NCBI GenBank assembly: GCA_029268085.1
Contig: JAJUHD010000054.1
Coordinates: forward strand, 1 to 12,813
DNA: 12,813 bases
Origin: Bacillota bacterium
GTDB lineage: Bacteria; Bacillota; Clostridia; Oscillospirales; Oscillospiraceae
Direction of reading: 5' to 3'
A program made the position numbers and the translations under genes. The stretch's first letter is position 1. Each line of letters begins with the position of its first letter. The notes under the pieces were generated by a model. It searched no databases. It was not told where the DNA came from and saw only the letters and a list, made by a program, of their open reading frames with translations. Below are positions 7,181-12,813 of this stretch, one piece after another.

Positions 7181-8560
7181 TTACGCCACGGAGCCGAGGC
7201 TGAAAGTGCAGTCAGTGTCGTCGGGCGGCAGGTCCTTCAGGAGGCCATCTACTACATACTCATACTGTGAATAGATGAACTTTCCCCAAAGGTTCAGCTT
7301 GCTCTTGTCTATTGTAACCGTTTCTGCTTTGCCTTCGTTGCCGTCATAATGCGCTACATAGGCGGAAGCGACAGCAGCTGCAATATAGTCCGCGTCAGCA
7401 TCGGAAACATAGTAGCCTTTCAGTGTTTTGTAGGCCTCGTTATATATGGTCTTTTTTACAAATTCCATAGATTGGGCCTTGAATTTCTCGCCGTAGCCGT
7501 CGATAAGATATGTCGTTTTCATAGTAATGCTGTTATCGGAAATATCGCAATATCTCAAAGTACATGGCGGTGTGATGAGCGAACCGGTTTCCACATCGTA
7601 GATGAAGCCTTTGTCTCCGTTGTCCTCAAGCGTAATATCCTGAGCATGATAGTGTCCCGTAAATGCAAGGCGGACTCCATAGGAAGAGAAAAACTTTCCG
7701 GCGTATCTATAATCACTGAGCACATAGTCCGAATGCAGCTTGCCCTGTCCGTCCCAGTGCTCAACAACGCCATGGTGCTCAAGCAGGATGACGGCTTTGC
7801 CCTGCTCATTGGCCTGTGTCAGTACGTCCTGAACCCAGTCTATCTGGGTCTGAGTCAGTTCACCGGTAACGATTTCCTCTTTATCGGGCGTGTTATTTTC
7901 GGATTCACAGCTATCAAGCGCAAGTATCCATAGTCCGTCCTGAGGCTCCGCAACATAGCTCAGCGAGGACGGATCGCGCATAAGGGCATCGCCGTAACCG
8001 AAGTTGCTATATATCTCAGCAAACTTTTCCGCCGAAACGTTTTCGACCTGTTCAGTCCCGTCACCGACATATTTAACGGCGCCAGGGTTATTGACGTCGT
8101 GGTTTCCGGGGACTACATAGACCTTGATGCCGGAGTCCGCAATAAGCTGGAGCTGCTCGGCAAGCTGCTCGTGATTTACAAGCTCCCCGTCCTTGGTGAG
8201 ATCTCCGCTCACCAGCACGAATTTGACGCCCGAATCAATAATATCGTCAACAGCCTTTCCGATAAGCTCTTTACTCTGCTTGAGAAGCTTACGGTCGGAA
8301 TTCATGGTTTTTTCAAAGGCCTGACCCGTAGTTCCGAGAGATGTATCGTAATAATGCAGGTCGCTGATAACGGCAAAGCTTGAATCGGGATAGCCAACAA
8401 GGTTTTCCGCGGAATAATCGCCGTAGACGTAACTGAATTTTGGAAGCGTCGCTATGTAACCGGATATCAGCTTGTAAATGACTCCGCCTGCAACGAGCAC
8501 CGCAAGCACGATGAGTATCATGTTTCGCAAGACATGCTTTTTCTTAGTTTTAGTTTCCAT
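7181..8560 (-). CDS. Membrane-anchored metallophosphoesterase
   Basis: Calcineurin-like phosphoesterase (459 residues), probably cleaving a phosphodiester or phosphomonoester outside the membrane. A basic start is followed by one hydrophobic segment (about 12-33), a signal anchor without an evident cleavage site, so the enzyme should face outwards. The full two-metal site is visible: SDLHYY (Asp67, His69), GDLTKDG (Asp120), GNHD (Asn153, His154, Asp155), EHHG (His262, His263) and GHYH (His303, His305). The pattern resembles the CpdA-like cyclic-nucleotide phosphodiesterase group, but substrate cannot be read from it. About 120 residues after the catalytic core (340-459) are not part of the usual fold. 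ATG at 8560 has AGGGGG upstream. The cupin gene follows in the same direction. Confidence 0.9.
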   Translation of the reverse strand: METKTKKKHVLRNMILIVLAVLVAGGVIYKLISGYIATLPKFSYVYGDYSAENLVGYPDSSFAVISDLHYYDTSLGTTGQAFEKTMNSDRKLLKQSKELIGKAVDDIIDSGVKFVLVSGDLTKDGELVNHEQLAEQLQLIADSGIKVYVVPGNHDVNNPGAVKYVGDGTEQVENVSAEKFAEIYSNFGYGDALMRDPSSLSYVAEPQDGLWILALDSCESENNTPDKEEIVTGELTQTQIDWVQDVLTQANEQGKAVILLEHHGVVEHWDGQGKLHSDYVLSDYRYAGKFFSSYGVRLAFTGHYHAQDITLEDNGDKGFIYDVETGSLITPPCTLRYCDISDNSITMKTTYLIDGYGEKFKAQSMEFVKKTIYNEAYKTLKGYYVSDADADYIAAAVASAYVAHYDGNEGKAETVTIDKSKLNLWGKFIYSQYEYVVDGLLKDLPPDDTDCTFSLGSVA

Positions 8561-8597
8561 CTTAACATCCCCCTATAACAACGGATAATTTATCTAT

Positions 8598-8626
8598 ATT
8601 ATATAGGTTGATGCCAATAAGCGCAA
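8598..8626 (-). promoter_or_regulatory. Promoter of the phosphoesterase-cupin transcript
   Basis: On the minus strand: TTGCGC (8621-8626), 17-base spacer, consensus TATAAT (8598-8603). Initiation is expected near 8591, about 30 bases before the ATG at 8560. It lies between the transporter stop codon and the phosphoesterase. Confidence 0.7.
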
Positions 8627-8664
8627 GGATTCTACGTCGATTTGACTTTCAGAATACATGATCT

Positions 8665-9837
8665 TTACTCAGTCTTGCTTCTTTTAACTTCTCTGTTGAG
8701 GCGACTGACCGCAAAAGTTATTGCCAGTATATAAAGCAGCAGGAACAGCGGGTACAGCTTGATGCTTGCAATATCTGCGGCGGCTCCGAACAGTGTGGGC
8801 ATCAGGGCAGAGCCGATATACGCGCAGGCCATCTGCATGCCCATGACGGATTGCGATATCTCCTCTCCGAAATTTTCGGGAGTCTCATGCAGCAGGCCGG
8901 GATAGATGGGAGCGCATCCGGCTCCTATAAGTATCAGTCCGGCAAAAGCGCAGACATTGCCTAAGGGCAGCAGCAGCGTCAGAATACCCAACCCGATGAT
9001 AAGCTGTCCGAGCGTCACCATTTTTCTGTCGCCGAGCTTAATAGTGATGAAGCCGCTTATAAACCTCCCCCCTGTGATGCCTAGATAAAATAATGACGCC
9101 CATTTCGCCGCTGTTTCAGGATCCATTCCTCTGCCGAGCACCATATAGCTTGATGCCCACATGCCGGCGGTCGCCTCAAGAGCACAATAGCCGAAAAACG
9201 CAAGCAGCGTCGGTTTTGCGCCCGGAATCTTTATAAGCTCCTTAAAGCTCAAAACTTTGCTTTTTTCAATGTTTTCTGTTTGAGCAGACTGTTTTTTCTT
9301 CCAGAGCGGCAGTGAAAAGATCAGAACGGCGGTCAGCGCGGCCTGTATGAAGGCTATTGTCCTGTAACCGTCGGCCCAAGTGCCTCCGCCTGTGAGGCAA
9401 AGGCCCATGATATAGGGCCCCAATGACGCGCCGACACCCCAGAAGCAATGAAGCCAGTTCATGTGCTTTGATTCAAAGTTGACTGCGACATAATTATTCA
9501 GCGCCGCGTCCACGCTTCCGGCACCGAGCCCATACGGTATTGCCCAGAGGCACAGCGCCGGAAAAGTACCCGATACGGAAAAGCCGAAAAGCGCCCCCGC
9601 GGTCATCCCGACGCTTATAGCCGTTATAGCTCCCGTACCGATTTTTCTTATCAGCCTGTCGCTGAAAAGACTTGAAACAATTGTCCCGCCCGCGACTATC
9701 ATGGACACGATACCCGCATACGAGACGGGAACGCCCAGTTTCACATACATGCTCGGCCAAGCCGAGCCGAGTATCGAGTCAGGCAGGCCCAGGCTGATGA
9801 AAGATGCGTAAATAATAGCCAATAATAACGAAAACAT
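8665..9837 (-). CDS. Major facilitator superfamily transporter, 12 helices
   Basis: A 390-residue permease with about 12 hydrophobic segments in two halves joined by a polar, charged loop (about 176-205, with WKKKQ). GLPDSILGSAWP (17-28), the loop 2-3 motif SDRLIRKIG (59-67) in place of MFS motif A, the glycine-rich GLGAGSVDAALNNYVA (103-118) and NWLHCFWGVGASLGP (127-141) resemble the fucose-permease-like (FHS) branch, which often carries sugars with protons. The true substrate is unknown and drug efflux cannot be excluded. ATG at 9837 has AGGAG upstream. No clear terminator separates it from the phosphoesterase promoter, so some read-through is possible. Its own promoter is weak: a TTGCCG (near 9890) has no good -10 at the right distance. 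Confidence 0.87.
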   Translation of the reverse strand: MFSLLLAIIYASFISLGLPDSILGSAWPSMYVKLGVPVSYAGIVSMIVAGGTIVSSLFSDRLIRKIGTGAITAISVGMTAGALFGFSVSGTFPALCLWAIPYGLGAGSVDAALNNYVAVNFESKHMNWLHCFWGVGASLGPYIMGLCLTGGGTWADGYRTIAFIQAALTAVLIFSLPLWKKKQSAQTENIEKSKVLSFKELIKIPGAKPTLLAFFGYCALEATAGMWASSYMVLGRGMDPETAAKWASLFYLGITGGRFISGFITIKLGDRKMVTLGQLIIGLGILTLLLPLGNVCAFAGLILIGAGCAPIYPGLLHETPENFGEEISQSVMGMQMACAYIGSALMPTLFGAAADIASIKLYPLFLLLYILAITFAVSRLNREVKRSKTE

Positions 9838-9852
9838 TCTTATTCTCCTGTT

Positions 9853-10095
9853 TTGCCATCGCTGTGTCTTAATGATAGCACCGAACGATCGGCAAGTCCA
9901 GCGTTTCTATGGGACGTGACGGCAACTACAAAGTCATGCGCAAATGCTCGAATTTTGCACCTCCGGAGGGGCAGTCCTGAAAAGGCCGACCAACTTGCGG
10001 AAGAAGCATATATTGAGTTCAAGCAACGCGGTAAGGAAGAAAATAATCTCACTGAAAATATGGGATTTAGAGATTTGACCATTACCCATAAGTAA
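9853..10095 (+). pseudogene. Possible gene remnant (C-terminal fragment)
   Basis: An 80-codon plus-strand frame whose last part looks like real protein: EKADQLAEEAYIEFKQRGKE, then ENNLTENMGFRDLTITHK and TAA. It is hydrophilic with a plausible helix. The first 35 codons look random, lie over the leader of the transporter gene, have no ribosome site and show no matching style. A neighbouring frame reads MGRDGNYKVMRKCSNFAPPE before a stop, which could be the other side of a frameshift. A large inverted repeat begins one base before the end of the stop codon. I read this as the tail of a decayed gene, possibly left by a mobile element, but I do not recognise the parent protein. It could also be a chance frame. 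Confidence 0.3.
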
Positions 10096-10138
10096 ACCTC
10101 CATTGTGGTGCTCCTATTCTGCACCGCAACGGAGGTTT
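10094..10138. repeat. 18-bp inverted repeat, terminator-like hairpin
   Basis: The arms AAACCTCCATTGTGGTGC (10094-10111) and GCACCGCAACGGAGGTTT (10121-10138) pair at 16 of 18 positions with one further G-T wobble on the plus strand; the loop is 9 bases. It overlaps the stop codon of the remnant ORF and lies about 90 bases beyond the stop of the cysteine-rich gene. The tail after it is TTTATAC on the plus side and TTTACTT on the minus side, so termination either way is plausible. The end of a small mobile element is an alternative. Confidence 0.6.
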
Positions 10139-10229
10139 ATACTAAATTTTGGATTGTCTCTTTGAAGAAGACTTGATTATTTCTTTGTCTGCAAAGCTTA
10201 GGCTAGGTCACTATTATAAGACATTCAAA

Positions 10230-11612
10230 TTAAGAACATGGCTTTTTGCAAACTTGAACAAGCTGAACATCAATATTGGCCGATACAGGAATATTTGATA
10301 CGCCAAGGAAAACCTGAGCTTCCGGATTGACCGGTTCTACTTTTGTAATTGTATTGCTAATGGTTGAGGTTCCAACTACTGAACTGGAAACAAGCAAATA
10401 ACTTCCATATTTTATATAAATACCGCCCGCAGGAACTGTAGCGTTTCTGCAAATAAAATCCAAGCCTACAGGTCCGGTGATGTTGGTGTTTGTCGGCACA
10501 GGATTGCCGGTGCCGGAAAAATATCCTTCACATCCGCTTAGATCAAGGAATTTAACGGTTATTCCGGTTGGCACTTCCATATGGTCATAGAGATCAACCA
10601 AAATGTCCGGCGATTGGTCAACGCTGGATACGGTCAACGTATAAGTTGTTTTGTCTCCGTCTATGCTGCAGCATTTGTCGGCTTTTAATTTTACAACATT
10701 AAGATTAGTAGAGCAGCTTGCGGAAGCTTGAGTACCTTCGGCCGCCGCATTAGCTGTATTATTGATGAGGTATTTTCCCGGAATCTGAACATTTGCAATT
10801 TGTATATTATAGGTTATAGGAACAATACCGCCGGGGACAATAGCATCCAAATTTCCGGATATTTTTATTATGCCCGGGTTGCCGGTATCTACATTCAATG
10901 TTGCGGGAATTACGGTAATTGGACCGACAGCAAGCTGTGTCGGAATAAAAATAATATCTTCAAACTGTACATCATACAGTATCGCATTGCCGATGTTGCC
11001 TACTTCGAGATTATAAATAAGCTGTGCCTGATTATTGATAATCGCATGACTGCATTTTTTTGTAACTGTAAGTTTGCCTTGAGGATTACACTGCGGTACC
11101 AAGAAACAGCCTTCACAATCGAAAGTATAAACATTTGGTCCTGCTTTAACTTTAATCGGCTGAGCTGCAACCGGGAAATCCCCTATGATTTCAAGTCTAT
11201 ATTCAACACTGACTCCGTTTTCATAACGTTCTGACGTTTCAATTTTTAAAAACTGGAATCCTTCCGGCGCAGCGCCAAAATTCGGATCATTTTTTGTTAA
11301 GGTAAAAGGCACTGAAACAAATTTACCGCATCCGTCAATTTTTTCGCTGACAATAATGGTTTCGGCAGAGATAATTTCACAAATGAGAATACCAAAATTA
11401 CTAATAGCTTTTGTGGTTTTGTTGCAGTCGGTAATAAATTTATAAGTCCAAAATGATTTGTTTAATTGCGGAACGAAAGCCGGATTATTGACAATACTGC
11501 CATCGGGCAGGTTTTGACATGCAGGCTGAACTACTGAAATACCGTTTTGAGGTCCGCAGCAACAAATATTTGAATATTGAACGCATTCACAGGGCTGGGC
11601 TGGGCTTGCCAT
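10230..11612 (-). CDS. Cysteine-rich protein with DUF11-like repeats
   Basis: A 460-residue protein of unrecognised function. The N-terminus has a cysteine cluster (Cys8, 10, 17, 18, 19, 32) and there are 20 cysteines in all, including DCEGC (166-170), KCC (313-315) and the end VCKKPCS. Residues 50-175 form one beta-rich unit (WTYKF, ISNFGILIC, VKAGPNVY). Residues 178-308 resemble a DUF11 surface repeat (GKLTVTKKCS, then NLEVGNIGNA), and 309-455 look like a second, more distant copy (KADKCCS, YTLTVSS). There is no signal peptide, membrane segment or LPXTG sorting signal, so secretion by the usual routes is not indicated. Assembly from the mother cell on the spore surface, with disulfide cross-links, would fit but is inference. 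ATG at 11612 has AAAGGAG upstream. The gene is more AT-rich than those to its left. Confidence 0.8.
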   Translation of the reverse strand: MASPAQPCECVQYSNICCCGPQNGISVVQPACQNLPDGSIVNNPAFVPQLNKSFWTYKFITDCNKTTKAISNFGILICEIISAETIIVSEKIDGCGKFVSVPFTLTKNDPNFGAAPEGFQFLKIETSERYENGVSVEYRLEIIGDFPVAAQPIKVKAGPNVYTFDCEGCFLVPQCNPQGKLTVTKKCSHAIINNQAQLIYNLEVGNIGNAILYDVQFEDIIFIPTQLAVGPITVIPATLNVDTGNPGIIKISGNLDAIVPGGIVPITYNIQIANVQIPGKYLINNTANAAAEGTQASASCSTNLNVVKLKADKCCSIDGDKTTYTLTVSSVDQSPDILVDLYDHMEVPTGITVKFLDLSGCEGYFSGTGNPVPTNTNITGPVGLDFICRNATVPAGGIYIKYGSYLLVSSSVVGTSTISNTITKVEPVNPEAQVFLGVSNIPVSANIDVQLVQVCKKPCS

Positions 11613-11664
11613 ATATTCACTCCTTTAGTAATCACTATTAAAACATAGAATCTGTACCCATACC

Positions 11665-11693
11665 ATTATATGAAACAATATGAAAAAAGGTAA
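11665..11693 (-). promoter_or_regulatory. Possible promoter of the cysteine-rich gene
   Basis: On the minus strand there is a consensus TATAAT (11665-11670), with TTACCT (11688-11693) 17 bases upstream as a poor -35. The same bases include CATATAATG, which is near the sigma-K -10 pattern CATANNNTA but does not match fully. Which sigma factor is used cannot be decided from this. Confidence 0.35.
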
Positions 11694-11695
11694 CT

Positions 11696-11788
11696 TTGCG
11701 CCGTGAAGATGCCCAGCGTTTTGATAAAGTATATCTCCCAAGGCGGATTACAGTGTTTAAACTTCATAAAAAAACTAAAACAATATAG
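11696..11788 (+). CDS. Very short ORF (30 codons) ending in a terminator; gene tail or tiny gene
   Basis: A plus-strand frame from TTG at 11696 to TAG at 11786-11788. Its product, LRREDAQRFDKVYLPRRITV plus FKLHKKTKTI, is basic and protein-like. AAAAAAGG lies just before the TTG. The stop codon falls in the loop of the perfect hairpin 11768-11803, the arrangement usual for the end of a real gene. An in-frame TGA at 11681 limits the frame on the left. It may be the last piece of a deleted gene. A chance frame is possible. Confidence 0.25.
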   Translation: MRREDAQRFDKVYLPRRITVFKLHKKTKTI

Positions 11789-11803
11789 TGTTTTAGTTTT
11801 TTT
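11768..11803 (+). terminator. Perfect 14-bp hairpin terminator, works in either direction
   Basis: The arms AAAAAAACTAAAAC (11768-11781) and GTTTTAGTTTTTTT (11790-11803) pair fully around the loop AATATAGT. The A and T runs give a T tract on both strands. It sits between two divergently transcribed genes, where no transcript from either should end, so it belongs to something lying between them, most simply the short ORF at 11696-11788. Confidence 0.75.
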
Positions 11804-11875
11804 GTAGAATAAATAATCTGTATAGTTGTCTTAATATGGCAAATATCTTATGCAATATAACAGGAGTGAAATCCA

Positions 11876-12813
11876 ATGAAAGACATAAAAGTCTCCATAA
11901 AATTAACATTGTTAATTTCATTGTTTTTAGTTCTGAATGTTTTTGCGGTTATTTTTTCGTCAAGAACAATTGAAATTGTTGTTTGTTCAGCAACCGTTTT
12001 AATTGGTATTCTTGCTCTTTTTCTAGTGCATTACATAAACAATAATATTAAATGTATAACGGATATAATCAACAAACTGGCGAGTGGTGATTTTTCGGTA
12101 AAAGTTGATAAAAAACTAATATCAAAAGATGAATTGGGCTGTCTCTATGCGGCTGCGAATGACATGGCGGAACATTTTCGCAAATATACCGGTTACATTG
12201 CAGAGACTGTTGAGGTTCTAAAATCTGTTACAAGCGGAAACCTATGGGTCAATCTAAAGCAAGACTTTAGCGGAGAATTTGAAGCCCTTAAATATGCCCT
12301 TTTTGCCCTTTCCGATACTTTCAATGCTACGCTGACGGATATAGCCGAAGCAGCCGAACAGGTGAATGACGGAGCAAACTCTCTTTCATCTGCCGCGCAG
12401 ACACTTGCACAGGGCGCAACCGAGCAGGCAAGCAGTATTCAGGAGCTTTCCGCTTCCATTGCGGAAGTTTCGCAAAACGTTAAGAAAAATGCCGAGGATG
12501 CGGAAAAGGCAAAAGCTCTGTCTGTAAAAACAGCGGAGATTATGCAGGTCAGCGTAGGCGATATGGAACTGGCCCTTCAAGCTATGGATGAGATCTCGGC
12601 GGCATCCCAGAATATCAGTAAGATAATCAAAACTATAGACGATATTGCGTTCCAGACAAACATTCTTGCGCTTAACGCCGCTGTTGAAGCGGCTAGGGCC
12701 GGAGCGGCCGGCAAGGGCTTTGCTGTCGTGGCGGACGAGGTTCGTAATTTGTCGCAGAAATCCGCCGAAGCCGCAAAGAGCACTGCGGCTCTAATTGAAG
12801 ATTCAATCGTGGC
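11876..12813 (+). CDS. Methyl-accepting chemotaxis protein, 5' part (runs off right edge)
   Basis: Chemoreceptor that would control the CheA-CheW kinase complex; 312 codons are visible and the 3' end is missing. Two hydrophobic helices (about 8-27 and 33-52) are separated by only a few residues (SSRT), so there is practically no extracytoplasmic sensor domain. A HAMP domain follows (about 53-106: ITDIINKLASGDFSV), then a second HAMP-like unit (about 107-155: LKSVTSGNLWVNL). The signalling coiled coil includes the highly conserved hairpin IDDIAFQTNILALNAAVEAA (254-273), RAGAAGKGFAVVADEVRNLS and the start of the return helix. ATG at 11876 has CAGGAG upstream. The first 360 or so bases are very AT-rich, the later ones GC-rich. 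Input may be membrane, cytoplasmic or via a partner protein. Confidence 0.92.
   Translation, partial: MKDIKVSIKLTLLISLFLVLNVFAVIFSSRTIEIVVCSATVLIGILALFLVHYINNNIKCITDIINKLASGDFSVKVDKKLISKDELGCLYAAANDMAEHFRKYTGYIAETVEVLKSVTSGNLWVNLKQDFSGEFEALKYALFALSDTFNATLTDIAEAAEQVNDGANSLSSAAQTLAQGATEQASSIQELSASIAEVSQNVKKNAEDAEKAKALSVKTAEIMQVSVGDMELALQAMDEISAASQNISKIIKTIDDIAFQTNILALNAAVEAARAGAAGKGFAVVADEVRNLSQKSAEAAKSTAALIEDSIV

Noticed and set aside
7349..7933. A 194-codon plus-strand frame
   Set aside because: Antisense to the metallophosphoesterase, whose complete metal site fixes the coding strand.
9840..10124. A 94-codon minus-strand frame upstream of the transporter
   Set aside because: No ribosome site of its own, random-looking composition, and overlaps a more protein-like plus frame and the transporter leader.
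10728..11234. A 168-codon plus-strand frame rich in asparagine, isoleucine and tyrosine
   Set aside because: Antisense to the cysteine-rich gene; the low-complexity product reflects the AT-rich complement.
12386..12783. Two minus-strand frames of 64 and 68 codons
   Set aside because: Both are antisense to the conserved chemoreceptor signalling domain.
1..12813. tRNA or rRNA genes, CRISPR arrays, insertion sequences with transposase, toxin-antitoxin pairs
   Set aside because: None seen. No repeat-spacer pattern, no clover-leaf with a GGTTCGA-type arm, no transposase motif and no small paired genes were found on either strand.

Overview
The window looks like chromosomal DNA of an endospore-forming Firmicute of the class Clostridia, probably from the Oscillospiraceae/Ruminococcaceae side. 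Evidence: strong AGGAGG-type ribosome sites, sigma-A style promoters, a divergent second type IIA topoisomerase pair, and the sporulation-linked pair yaaL (DUF2508)-bofA. The genus cannot be fixed from the sequence alone.

Left part (1-5440, minus strand): one apparent operon reading right to left. A TTGATT-17-TATACT promoter (5411-5439) precedes a GyrB/ParE-like ATPase-toprim subunit, a GyrA/ParC-like cleavage subunit, a YitT-family membrane protein and the first 53 codons of a lipoprotein that leaves the window. Gaps between the genes are 14 to 41 bases.

Centre (5440-7140): divergent from the operon are yaaL and bofA on the plus strand, the order known from the Bacillus recR-yaaL-bofA locus. 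After bofA come about 600 bases without a convincing protein gene. They hold a candidate structured RNA on the minus strand (about 6240-6550) with its own TTGACA-17-TATTTT promoter, several internal hairpins and an 11-bp terminal hairpin. I could not match it to RNase P RNA, tmRNA, SRP RNA or the common riboswitches. This is the best lead in the window. To its right a perfect 14-bp terminator closes a small cupin gene.

Right-centre (7140-9840, minus strand): a membrane-anchored metallophosphoesterase with its own TTGCGC-17-TATAAT promoter, probably co-transcribed with the cupin, and upstream of it a 12-helix major facilitator transporter.

Right end (9840-12813): a patchy, AT-richer stretch. 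It holds a gene-remnant-like plus-strand ORF followed by a large inverted repeat, a cysteine-rich 460-residue protein with DUF11-like repeats (minus strand), a 30-codon ORF ending inside a perfect 14-bp terminator hairpin, and the start of a chemoreceptor gene running off the right edge. The chemoreceptor has almost no extracytoplasmic domain, and its base composition changes sharply along the gene. These signs suggest gene gain and loss at this end, while the left 9.8 kb looks like stable core chromosome.
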